Source: an uncultured Clostridia bacterium
GTDB lineage: Bacteria > Bacillota > Clostridia > Peptostreptococcales > Anaerovoracaceae
NCBI GenBank assembly: GCA_937889655.1
Contig: CALBZG010000033.1
Location: forward strand, 1 to 6,220
Direction: 5' to 3'
Length of the DNA stretch: 6,220 bases
Both the position numbers and the translations under genes were made by a program. Positions 1 to 6,220 of the stretch are shown here, one piece after another; position 1 is the stretch's first letter, and the number at the start of each line of letters is the position of its first letter. The notes under the pieces are model-generated. The model was not told the DNA's origin. It saw only the letters and a list, made by a program, of their open reading frames with translations, and made no database searches.

Positions 1-1086
1 ATTCTCCAATAGTCTTGCGGAATCCAATCTTTGAATTGTCAATTTTTCTGATGCTGAAATAAGCAAAGATTCGATTTCCTTTAGGTTTGATTCAATTTTT
101 TCTCTTAGTCCGTCGAAATTCGAGATAGTAGAGAGTTTTTCTTCCAGCTCATTTGCGTATGCCAATACAGCTTCAAGTGAACCTCCGTACTTACGCTTAA
201 GCCCTTTGATAACATCAAGCCGTGTCAATGCATCATCAAGCTCTTCCTTCGAAAAATCAATGTTGCTCCTGACTTTGTTCATTTCCCTTGACGCTTCATC
301 AAGACGGAAATAAATATCATTGAATTCTTCTTCGATAGCTTTTATTGTTTGAGAAAATCCGGATATTGAACGCAAAGATAAAAGGGCCTTATATATGCTG
401 TCTAAAGAAGAAGGAGTTCCTTCGAATACGAACTGGAAAGCATCCTCGAGGTTTTGAAATACTTTTTCGCTATTTTGCATAAGGTTAATACGGGATGCGA
501 GTTCTTCATCCTCGCCATAAGTAAGTTGCGCAGCCTTTATTTCTTTCAATTCATAGGCCATAAAATCTCTTTTTCTCTCAATTTCAGAAGCGCTGGATAT
601 CATTTTCCCGAGTTTCGATCTCATGGCGGAATACTGGGCAAATATTTTCTCAACCAGATTTTTTGCCGGCAGGATCGTTTCGGAACGATAGGAATCGACC
701 AGGAAAATATGATTATCAGGGTTCAATAATGATTGATGATCATATTGACCATGGATATCAGCTATTTTTTTACATAATCCCGCCAACTCCGATAGCGTAA
801 CAATGTTTCCATTTATTTTGCATAGATTCCTGCCCAGTGAGTTTATTTCACGTGTTATGATCATTTCCTCCCCATCTAGATCAGCAATCAGCTGGACCAC
901 TGCTTTATCAGATCCGGATCTAATTAAAGAAGTATCTGCCCGACTACCTAGAGCGAGGCTTATTGCTTCAATAACGATGGATTTTCCCGAACCTGTTTCA
1001 CCGGTGATGATATTTAACCCCGGTTGAAAATCGATCGAGGCGTTTTTGATGATGGCAAAGTCTCTGATACTGATGTGGCTTATCAT
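1..1086 (-). CDS. recN: DNA repair ATPase RecN, N-terminal part (runs off left edge)
   Basis: RecN is a cytosolic SMC-like ATPase that acts early in double-strand-break repair by recombination. Reading leftward from the ATG at 1086-1084 gives 362 codons without a stop up to the window edge. The protein opens MISHISIRDFAIIK, followed by a Walker A motif GETGSGKS (residues 29-36), GRNLCKING (85-93) and the RecN-typical HGQYDHQSLL (112-121). From about residue 145 to the edge the sequence is rich in charged and leucine residues, as expected for the coiled-coil arm. Family members are usually about 550-575 residues, so roughly 190-210 residues, including the ABC signature and Walker B, lie outside the window. 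The start is supported by GGGGGA at 1098-1093, six bases upstream. The gene is divergent from ruvC and probably shares its operator. The identification is firm; whether the gene is intact beyond the edge cannot be seen. Confidence 0.95.
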   Translation of the reverse strand, partial: MISHISIRDFAIIKNASIDFQPGLNIITGETGSGKSIVIEAISLALGSRADTSLIRSGSDKAVVQLIADLDGEEMIITREINSLGRNLCKINGNIVTLSELAGLCKKIADIHGQYDHQSLLNPDNHIFLVDSYRSETILPAKNLVEKIFAQYSAMRSKLGKMISSASEIERKRDFMAYELKEIKAAQLTYGEDEELASRINLMQNSEKVFQNLEDAFQFVFEGTPSSLDSIYKALLSLRSISGFSQTIKAIEEEFNDIYFRLDEASREMNKVRSNIDFSKEELDDALTRLDVIKGLKRKYGGSLEAVLAYANELEEKLSTISNFDGLREKIESNLKEIESLLISASEKLTIQRLDSARLLEN

Positions 1087-1139
1087 TTTATTTCCCCCAT
1101 GATGTATAGCTGTCAATCGGAACAAGAGAAGTATTCTTA

Positions 1140-1168
1140 TGGACAAACATATGTTTGTATAGTATAAT
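1140..1168 (+). promoter_or_regulatory. Vegetative (sigma-A type) promoter for the ruvC operon
   Basis: TGGACA at 1140-1145 differs from the consensus -35 TTGACA at one base. It is followed by a 17-base spacer and a perfect TATAAT at 1163-1168. Transcription would start near 1175, leaving a leader of about 58 bases before the ruvC ATG at 1233. The spacer is almost filled by the palindrome at 1143-1158, so a bound repressor would block polymerase. The promoter is inferred from sequence only. Confidence 0.8.
1143..1158. promoter_or_regulatory. Perfect 16-bp palindrome, probable LexA/DinR (SOS) operator
   Basis: ACAAACATATGTTTGT is a perfect inverted repeat. Its inner 14 bases, CAAACATATGTTTG, match the Bacillus LexA/DinR consensus CGAACATATGTTCG at 12 positions, and the two differences are symmetric (G to A and C to T). 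The site lies between the -35 and -10 of the rightward promoter, the classic position for repression. It also overlaps the expected transcription start of a leftward recN promoter. Both recN and ruvAB are SOS genes in Bacillus subtilis and Escherichia coli, so the context fits LexA. A different dyad-binding regulator cannot be excluded. Confidence 0.72.
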
Positions 1169-1189
1169 CATAAACGATGAGTAAGGCAA
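1161..1189 (-). promoter_or_regulatory. Possible leftward promoter for recN
   Basis: On the minus strand TTGCCT (1189-1184) and TATACT (1166-1161) are separated by 17 bases. They match 4 of 6 and 5 of 6 bases of the vegetative -35 and -10 consensus. Transcription would start near 1154, inside the 16-bp palindrome, giving a leader of about 68 bases before the recN ATG. The -10 overlaps the rightward -10, so the two promoters would be back to back and under one operator. No better leftward promoter was found between 1087 and 1160. Confidence 0.5.
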
Positions 1190-1222
1190 TTGCAATAGAT
1201 AATTACAAAATATGGAAAATAA

Positions 1223-1228
1223 TGGAGA
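1223..1228 (+). promoter_or_regulatory. Ribosome binding site that decides the ruvC start
   Basis: TGGAGA at 1223-1228 sits four bases before the ATG at 1233. The earlier in-frame ATG at 1212 is preceded only by an A/T-rich stretch with no purine-rich site, so the 1233 start is preferred. It also places the conserved MRVLGIDPG at the protein terminus. Confidence 0.8.
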
Positions 1229-1232
1229 CGCT

Positions 1233-1736
1233 ATGAGAGTCCTTGGAATTGACCCCGGTTACGCCATATTAGGCTGGGGAATCATTGAAATGAAGGGAAA
1301 CCATTTCACCCCCATACATTTTGGTGCTATAACAACTGACCCGGCAAATTCTATGTCTGCACGTCTATTAGATATTTATCATGGTTTAAATCAGATTATC
1401 GACACCTATAAACCTGAGGTTGTTTCCATTGAACAATTATTTTTTAATACAAATTCTAAAACAGCTATTCTCGTGAGCCAGGCTCGAGGTGTTGCGCTAC
1501 TTGCTGCCGCCGAAAAATCCCTCCCCATTTTCGAGTACACTCCATTGCAAATAAAACAAGCTTTGGTGGGTTATGGCCGTGCAGAAAAAAATCAGGTTCA
1601 GCAAATGGTCAAAACCATCCTTTCTCTTGAAAAGATTCCAAAGCCTGACGATACCGCAGATGCCCTGGCGGCTGCTGTTTGCTATTGCCATTCAGCAGGC
1701 TATTCAAAAAGACTGCAAGCATCCATGGTCAAATAG
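1233..1736 (+). CDS. ruvC: Holliday junction resolvase RuvC
   Basis: RuvC is the endonuclease that cuts Holliday junctions symmetrically after RuvAB-driven branch migration. The 167-residue product is close to the usual length (E. coli 173). The acidic metal-binding residues of the RNase H-like fold are all present: D7 in GIDPG, E67 in SIEQLFF, and D140 and D143 in PDDTADALAAA. F70 matches the E. coli aromatic residue (F69) that stacks on the junction, and SQARG (82-86) is also conserved. A start at 1212 would add seven residues but lacks a ribosome site. The gene is first in the plus-strand operon, behind a probable LexA-controlled promoter, and is followed after 60 bases by ruvA. Finding ruvC in an apparent Firmicute points to Clostridia rather than Bacilli. 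Nothing looks damaged. Confidence 0.96.
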   Translation: MRVLGIDPGYAILGWGIIEMKGNHFTPIHFGAITTDPANSMSARLLDIYHGLNQIIDTYKPEVVSIEQLFFNTNSKTAILVSQARGVALLAAAEKSLPIFEYTPLQIKQALVGYGRAEKNQVQQMVKTILSLEKIPKPDDTADALAAAVCYCHSAGYSKRLQASMVK

Positions 1737-1796
1737 AAAGATATTCGGACATATATCTGTGTAAGCAAATCATTCCTAAGCGGGAGATTATAAAAA

Positions 1797-2399
1797 ATGA
1801 TACATTATATTAAAGGCCAATATGCTGGCACTTTCAATGGTGGAGTAGTCATCGAAACTGCAGGCATGGGATATGAAATATTTGTTCCTGAGAATTCTAC
1901 AGTATACATGTTGAATGACGGAGATATTGTAAAACTATATACAAAAATGGTAATGAGAGAAGATGATGTCAGCCTTTATGGGTTTTCTCAAAAGGAAGGA
2001 CTCGAACTTTTCGAAAAACTAATCACTGTAAACGGAGTGGGTGCTAAAGCCGCTTTATCCATCATGTCGGCCATGAGCATCACAGACGTAAGAAAGGCGA
2101 TCGCTTTTGATGATGCTGCCATGCTCACGAAAGCAAACGGCATCGGCAAAAAAACAGCACAAAGAATCGTACTCGAACTTAAGGATAAAATGGGGGATTT
2201 GAGTTCGATAGATGGTTATTCATGTACTGTCGGACCGCCGAATATCAACGAATTTACTGACGAACGGGCTGAAGCAATGAATGCTCTTATTTCACTGGGA
2301 TATTCAAAATCAGAAGCAGTTATGGCTTTGTCAAAAGTAACGGAAAACGATTTGACCTGCGAAGAATACATCAAAAAAGCCTTGAACCGCATATACTGA
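1797..2399 (+). CDS. ruvA: Holliday junction branch migration complex subunit RuvA
   Basis: RuvA forms tetramers that hold the four-way junction open and recruit the RuvB motor. The 200-residue product has the usual length and all three domains. Residues 1-63 form the OB-fold domain, ending in YGF (61-63). It carries the acidic pin RED (54-56), matching E. coli E55 and D56, which separates strands at the junction. Two helix-hairpin-helix motifs follow: VNGVGAK (78-84) and ANGIGKKTAQR (113-123). After a variable linker, a small C-terminal domain from about 154 to 200 (with LISLGYSKSEA) would contact RuvB. The start is preceded by CGGGAG at 1781-1786, a spacing of ten bases, which is slightly long. 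The 60-base gap from ruvC contains no clear promoter or terminator; ruvB follows after 24 bases. Confidence 0.97.
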   Translation: MIHYIKGQYAGTFNGGVVIETAGMGYEIFVPENSTVYMLNDGDIVKLYTKMVMREDDVSLYGFSQKEGLELFEKLITVNGVGAKAALSIMSAMSITDVRKAIAFDDAAMLTKANGIGKKTAQRIVLELKDKMGDLSSIDGYSCTVGPPNINEFTDERAEAMNALISLGYSKSEAVMALSKVTENDLTCEEYIKKALNRIY

Positions 2400-2423
2400 A
2401 AACTCAAAGAAAAAGGTGATTGA

Positions 2424-3467
2424 ATGCAACATGATGATAGGATTACCGCTGTAGGGGCATCGATGAACGAAGAGCTCCAGGAACGGAGTCTGCGGCCAAG
2501 AACATTAAACGAATATATCGGACAAAAAAGAGCCACGGAGAATTTGAAGGTTTTTATAGAAGCCGCAAAAAAACGCGGAGAAGCCTTGGATCATGTTTTG
2601 TTTTATGGCCCTCCGGGGTTAGGAAAAACTACTCTGGCCGGTATTATAGCAAATGAATTGAATGCCGATATCAGGATCACTTCCGGACCTGCTATAGAGC
2701 GGGCAGGTGACCTTGCCGCTATTCTCACGAACCTCAATGAAAACGATGTTCTTTTTATAGACGAGATCCATAGACTAAACAGATCAGTGGAGGAAGTCCT
2801 GTATTCAGCAATGGAAGATTACGCCCTTGATATCATGATAGGAAAAGGGCCAAGTGCCAGATCCATCAGACTTGATTTAGCGAAGTTTACACTGATCGGC
2901 GCAACGACAAGAGCTGGAAGTCTGAGTGCTCCCTTGAGGGATCGGTTTGGAGTTGTTACTAAATTTGAACTATACACGATCGGTGAGCTTGAAAGCATCA
3001 TTCAAAGATCAGCATGGATATTAGGCATTGAAATAGATAATGATTCATTGACTGAGCTGGCCAGAAGGTCGAGAGGAACGCCGCGTGTGGCAAATCGACT
3101 TCTGAAAAGAGTCAGGGATTTCAGCCAGGTGAAAGGAAGTGGCAAAATCGACCTTGAAGTAGCACAAGAAGCGCTTAGTGCGCTGGGAGTCGACCATTGC
3201 GGACTTGAAAGCCTGGACAGAGATATTTTGAGAGTAATCATTGAAGCATTCCAGGGAGGCCCTGTGGGTATTGACAGCATTGCGGCTGCAGTGGGAGAAG
3301 AGCGGATAACGATCGAAGACAGCAATGAGCCATATCTCATTCAGGCTGGTTTCCTTCACAGGACACAGAAAGGGCGAATCGCCAGTGAAGAAGCCTATAG
3401 ACATCTTGGGCTTTCTGCCCCGAGTCGTGAACAGATAAGCATAGACGAGATCGAGAAGGGAGAATGA
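2424..3467 (+). CDS. ruvB: Holliday junction branch migration ATPase RuvB
   Basis: RuvB is the hexameric AAA+ motor that pumps duplex DNA through the RuvA-bound junction. The product is 347 residues. Walker A is GPPGLGKT (62-69), Walker B is LFIDEIH (110-116, with D113 and E114), sensor 1 is GATTRAG (159-165), the arginine-finger region is LRDRFG (171-176) and sensor 2 is RGTPRVANRLL (217-227). The C-terminal winged-helix domain carries the family pattern GGPVGIDSIAAAVGEE followed by EPYLIQAGFLHRTQKGR. The start at 2424 has AAAGGTGAT (2412-2420) just upstream. An alternative in-frame ATG at 2463 also has a purine-rich site (GTAGGGG, 2451-2457) and would give a 334-residue protein nearer the usual length, so the first 13 residues are uncertain. 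The stop lies three bases before the next gene, implying coupled translation. Confidence 0.97.
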   Translation: MQHDDRITAVGASMNEELQERSLRPRTLNEYIGQKRATENLKVFIEAAKKRGEALDHVLFYGPPGLGKTTLAGIIANELNADIRITSGPAIERAGDLAAILTNLNENDVLFIDEIHRLNRSVEEVLYSAMEDYALDIMIGKGPSARSIRLDLAKFTLIGATTRAGSLSAPLRDRFGVVTKFELYTIGELESIIQRSAWILGIEIDNDSLTELARRSRGTPRVANRLLKRVRDFSQVKGSGKIDLEVAQEALSALGVDHCGLESLDRDILRVIIEAFQGGPVGIDSIAAAVGEERITIEDSNEPYLIQAGFLHRTQKGRIASEEAYRHLGLSAPSREQISIDEIEKGE

Positions 3468-3470
3468 TCT

Positions 3471-4868
3471 ATGAGGTTAAGGGTTGTATTTTTCTCCGTA
3501 TTGATATTAATTCTTTCGGCCAGTTCAACTTTTGCTGATACCGGAGAGTATCTAAAGGTTGGATTATCCTACGGATATACAGAAGTATATTCTGCGACGA
3601 TACGTTGCGAAAATGGATTGGAAATCGGTGAAATCACGGAAGATGGCTACGAAATAGTTAACGATCTCGATGATATCACAAAACTGACAGCTGCCATTAC
3701 CGATGGAATAATATCTGTTTCTACTGAAGATGGAACGGTTATTGTTCCTGATTTGGGTACTAATGGAGTAATCGTTCCTCAAAATCAAGGAGATGTTTTA
3801 TATTTTGCATCAAACGGTTATCGAGGAGGCTACTGCTTTTATCCGGACTCTTCCGGGAAAATGAATGTCATCAATTATGTTTCTCTTGAAGATTACGTTA
3901 AGGGCGTGCTTCACTCAGAAATAGGATCTGGCAGTCCGATGGAAACTTTGAAGGCCCAGGCAGTATGCGCCAGGAGTTATGCAATCTGCAATCTTGAGAG
4001 GCACAGTAAGGCCGGTTATGATATCTGCGCCACAACCCATTGTCAGGTATATAGAGGATATCAAAATGAATTCCCGTCGACTAATCAAGCCTGCGAAGAA
4101 ACAGAAGGAATGGTTCTTTATTTTAACGGAAAGCCTGTAACAGGATTCTATTCAAAAAATAATGGCGGGCATTCTGACAATGTTGAAGATGTATGGGGAA
4201 GCTTCTCTGGATACTTACGAGGAGTAAAGGATGATTTTTCACCTGCTTATACCTGGAAAGCCGGATATACCGTTCAGGAGTTGAGTACATTATTTGAGGA
4301 TTCCGGATATGGCATCGGGGATGTAACAGGCATTGATATCATATCGAGGAATGACTCCGGCTCGGTCAGGGAAATGAAAATCTACGGATCTGAAGGAAAT
4401 AAAACCATCACAGGGAATACATTAAGGAATATACTTGGAGCCAATGTTATGAAATCGGGAATGTTTGCATTCAGCGCTTTGAGTTCTTACGAAGATATTG
4501 AGAAGGCTTCTGAAAAAATGTCGGTCTCTATAAAAAGTGAAGGCCTTATTAATAACGGCACTATTGCGGCAACGAACGGAACCAAAGAACAAACATATAG
4601 TAAAACAGTTAATGTCATGGGCAAAGATGGTGTGGTCAGACAGATAAATGCCTTCGATTTGTCTATAACAAATGGTAAAGATGTGGTATTGCCTGGTGTT
4701 GAAAATGCAGATCAGGATTATTCGATCACATTCTATGGATTGGGTTGGGGACATGGAGTCGGAATGGCGCAGGACAGTATAATTGCTATGGGAAACCAGG
4801 GGTTTGACTACGAGTATATGCTGAATTACTTCTTTACAGATATAGAAATCAAAGAATGGAATGATTAA
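3471..4868 (+). CDS. Secreted SpoIID/LytB-family peptidoglycan-acting protein
   Basis: The family includes SpoIID, a lytic transglycosylase that works with SpoIIP and SpoIIM in forespore engulfment, and the amidase enhancer LytB. The 465-residue product begins with a signal peptide (MRLRVVFFSVLILIL, likely cleaved after A22) without a lipobox, so it should be exported. Residues 23-130 form a long region I do not recognise. The SpoIID core follows: SLEDYVKGVLHSEIG (138-152), where E150 lines up with the catalytic glutamate reported for SpoIID, and LKAQAVCARSYAI (160-172). Next come C186, H190 and C191, then FYSKNNGGH (226-234) with VW (241-242), and the C-terminal GWGHGVGMAQ (425-434). About 75 residues before this last motif look like an insertion. 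B. subtilis SpoIID is about 340 residues, so this may be a paralogue rather than SpoIID itself. AAGGGAG (3456-3462) inside the ruvB end supports the start. No convincing sporulation promoter was found upstream. Confidence 0.88.
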   Translation: MRLRVVFFSVLILILSASSTFADTGEYLKVGLSYGYTEVYSATIRCENGLEIGEITEDGYEIVNDLDDITKLTAAITDGIISVSTEDGTVIVPDLGTNGVIVPQNQGDVLYFASNGYRGGYCFYPDSSGKMNVINYVSLEDYVKGVLHSEIGSGSPMETLKAQAVCARSYAICNLERHSKAGYDICATTHCQVYRGYQNEFPSTNQACEETEGMVLYFNGKPVTGFYSKNNGGHSDNVEDVWGSFSGYLRGVKDDFSPAYTWKAGYTVQELSTLFEDSGYGIGDVTGIDIISRNDSGSVREMKIYGSEGNKTITGNTLRNILGANVMKSGMFAFSALSSYEDIEKASEKMSVSIKSEGLINNGTIAATNGTKEQTYSKTVNVMGKDGVVRQINAFDLSITNGKDVVLPGVENADQDYSITFYGLGWGHGVGMAQDSIIAMGNQGFDYEYMLNYFFTDIEIKEWND

Positions 4869-4879
4869 ACGGAGGGGTT

Positions 4880-5929
4880 ATGTACATCAATGAATTCGAT
4901 TATGAACTGCCCCTTGAGCTTATCGCTCAGCATCCTGCAGAAAAAAGAGATCATTCCAGGCTTATGATTCTCGACAGAAAATCCCAAACAATAGAACACG
5001 GATATTTTTATGAAGTGTTAGATTTCTTAAAGCCTACGGACTGTCTTGTCTTAAACCGAAGCAAGGTAATACCTGCAAGGCTTTTTGGTTTGAAGAAAGA
5101 CACAAGGGCTAAAATCGAGTTTTTATTGATCAAAAGGAAAGACGGGGATATTTGGGAAACCTTGGTCAAACCCGGGAAAAAGCTTAAACCTGGAGATCAT
5201 GTCGTTTTTTTTGAGAATCCTTATTTTGGCGCAGAGATATTAGACTATGGAGAAGAGGGAACAAGAATAGTCCGATTTGATTATCAAGGGACTTTCATGG
5301 AGCGCCTGTCGGATTTAGGGAAAATACCTCTGCCGCCTTATATAGACAGAGAAAGTACGAAGGAAGACGGCGTTAGATATCAAACTGTCTATTGCAGTGA
5401 GGAGGGCTCTGTGGCCGCACCAACAGCTGGTCTTCACTTCACAGAAGAACTCTTAAAAAAAGCTCAGGAAAAAGGTGTAAAAATAGCATTAGTCACACTC
5501 CATGTTGGCATCGGTACATTCAGACCTGTAAAATGTGAAATCGTAGAAGAGCATAAAATGCATTTTGAAGAATATGAAATCGATAGTGAAAATGCAGAGA
5601 TCATTAACCAAACGATCATCAACGGAGGGAGAATTATATCCGTTGGGACAACTTCAACAAGAACTTTGGAAAGTGCTGCCATGTTAGATCCAAAAACCAA
5701 CAAATGGCTGGTCAGTGCCGGAAGCGGCAGCACAGGAATATTTATTTATCCCGGTTATGAATTTAAAATCATTCAAGGACTGATAACCAATTTTCATTTG
5801 CCGAAATCGACCTTGCTAATGCTTGTTTCAGCCCTATATGCTAAAGAGCCTGTTTTGGATGCCTATAATCTTGCAGTACAAATGAAGTATAGGTTCTTCT
5901 CCTATGGAGATGCCATGCTTATCATATAA
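4880..5929 (+). CDS. queA: S-adenosylmethionine:tRNA ribosyltransferase-isomerase QueA
   Basis: QueA acts in the cytosol in queuosine synthesis. It transfers and rearranges the ribose of S-adenosylmethionine onto 7-aminomethyl-7-deazaguanine (preQ1) already in the wobble position of GUN-anticodon tRNAs, giving epoxyqueuosine. The 349-residue product has the normal full length. Recognisable family blocks are IAQHPAEKRDHSRL (15-28), NRSKVIPARLFG (59-70), GSVAAPTAGLHFT (176-188), LHVGIGTFRPV just after residue 205, VGTTSTRTLES (255-265), TNFHLPKSTLLMLVSA (303-318) and the C-terminal YRFFSYGDAMLI (337-348). A very strong ribosome site, GGAGGGG (4871-4877), precedes the ATG. It lies 11 bases after the SpoIID-like gene and 17 before tgt, whose product makes QueA's substrate, so the two queuosine genes are evidently co-transcribed. 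Confidence 0.97.
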   Translation: MYINEFDYELPLELIAQHPAEKRDHSRLMILDRKSQTIEHGYFYEVLDFLKPTDCLVLNRSKVIPARLFGLKKDTRAKIEFLLIKRKDGDIWETLVKPGKKLKPGDHVVFFENPYFGAEILDYGEEGTRIVRFDYQGTFMERLSDLGKIPLPPYIDRESTKEDGVRYQTVYCSEEGSVAAPTAGLHFTEELLKKAQEKGVKIALVTLHVGIGTFRPVKCEIVEEHKMHFEEYEIDSENAEIINQTIINGGRIISVGTTSTRTLESAAMLDPKTNKWLVSAGSGSTGIFIYPGYEFKIIQGLITNFHLPKSTLLMLVSALYAKEPVLDAYNLAVQMKYRFFSYGDAMLII

Positions 5930-5946
5930 ATTAGGAGTAATGATCT

Positions 5947-6220
5947 ATGAATGCAGTCACATTTGAATTAATAAAAACTGATCTAAAAACAAAAGCTAGA
6001 AGGGGAAGACTTCATACACCCCACGGATCTATAGAAACGCCTGTATTTATGCCGGTTGGAACGGCAGGGACAGTAAAAGCTATGCGACCTGATGAAGTAA
6101 AAAATATGGGTGCAGAAATCATTCTGGCAAACACCTATCATCTTTACTTACGTCCGGGACATGAGGTCGTAAGAGAAGCCGGAGGACTTCATCGCTTTAT
6201 GAATTGGGATCGTGCGATCC
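5947..6220 (+). CDS. tgt: tRNA-guanine transglycosylase Tgt, N-terminal part (runs off right edge)
   Basis: Bacterial Tgt exchanges guanine 34 of GUN-anticodon tRNAs for preQ1, the step before QueA. Ninety-one complete codons are visible. Family blocks are TPVFMPVGTAGTVKA (31-45), ILANTYHLYLRPG (59-71) and GGLHRFMNWDRAI (79-91). The next expected block, TDSGGFQ with an active-site aspartate, begins just past the edge. The nucleophilic aspartate and the zinc-binding cysteines of this roughly 375-residue family also lie outside the window, so integrity cannot be judged. AGGAG (5933-5937) precedes the ATG by nine bases. The ATG at 5940 is out of frame with this product and reaches a stop after eight codons, so 5947 is preferred. 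In many Firmicutes yajC follows tgt; whether it does here is not visible. Confidence 0.95.
   Translation, partial: MNAVTFELIKTDLKTKARRGRLHTPHGSIETPVFMPVGTAGTVKAMRPDEVKNMGAEIILANTYHLYLRPGHEVVREAGGLHRFMNWDRAI

Noticed and set aside
907..920. 12-base palindrome AGATCCGGATCT inside recN
   Set aside because: It sits in the middle of coding sequence and its codons read as normal RecN; a chance palindrome is the simplest explanation.
454..1027. Two plus-strand reading frames (454-729 and 803-1027) opposite recN
   Set aside because: They lie entirely antisense to a clear RecN coding frame with conserved motifs, show no recognisable domain, and are explained as shadows.
1186..1193. GCAATTGC palindrome in the ruvC leader
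   Set aside because: Eight bases of self-complementarity are expected by chance and no second half-site or hairpin accompanies them.
1738..1760. Weak inverted repeat AGATAT...ATATCT after ruvC as a terminator or operator
   Set aside because: The stem is only six A/T-rich pairs with no following T run, and the downstream gene is co-directional and functionally linked.
1573..1764. Plus-strand 63-codon frame overlapping the ruvC end and extending into the gap before ruvA
   Set aside because: It is an alternative frame of ruvC, with no ribosome site or family resemblance.
3408..3420. GGGC-TTTCT-GCCC hairpin near the end of ruvB
   Set aside because: It has a four-pair stem inside coding sequence, with no T tract, so it is not a credible terminator.
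3425..3470. Sporulation (sigma-E type) promoter before the spoIID-like gene
   Set aside because: CATAGACG vaguely resembles a -10 element, but no matching -35 lies at the right distance; the evidence is too weak to list.

Overview
The window looks like chromosomal core sequence from an endospore-forming, low- to moderate-GC Firmicute, most likely a member of the Clostridia. The reasons are strong GGAG-type ribosome binding sites, moderately AT-rich codon use, a SpoIID/LytB-family sporulation-type protein, and a ruvC gene beside ruvAB. Bacilli generally lack RuvC and use RecU instead, so RuvC together with a SpoIID relative argues for Clostridia. I cannot name the genus. No mobile element, CRISPR array, RNA gene or prophage signal was seen.

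Layout: positions 1086 down to 1 on the minus strand hold the N-terminal 362 codons of recN, which runs off the left edge. Positions 1087-1232 are a divergent intergenic region with a good vegetative promoter pointing right (TGGACA, 17 bases, TATAAT) and a plausible weaker one pointing left. Between the -35 and -10 of the rightward promoter is a perfect 16-base palindrome that closely resembles the Gram-positive LexA (DinR) operator. From 1233 to the right edge, six genes lie on the plus strand: ruvC, ruvA, ruvB, a SpoIID/LytB-domain gene, queA and the first 91 codons of tgt. The gaps between them are 60, 24, 3, 11 and 17 bases, with no visible terminator, so they are probably one transcription unit.

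The genes fall into three jobs. RecN (double-strand-break repair) and RuvABC (Holliday junction branch migration and cleavage) form a recombinational repair module that appears to share one SOS-type operator. QueA and Tgt carry out successive steps of queuosine tRNA modification; ruvAB-queA-tgt is a common gene order in Firmicutes. The SpoIID/LytB-like protein inserted between ruvB and queA has a signal peptide and probably acts on cell-wall peptidoglycan, perhaps during engulfment in sporulation.

I do not see a previously undescribed system here. The observations most worth a second look are the shared LexA-like operator in the recN/ruvC divergent region and the unusual SpoIID-family protein (long N-terminal region, Cys/His cluster, insertion before the C-terminal motif).
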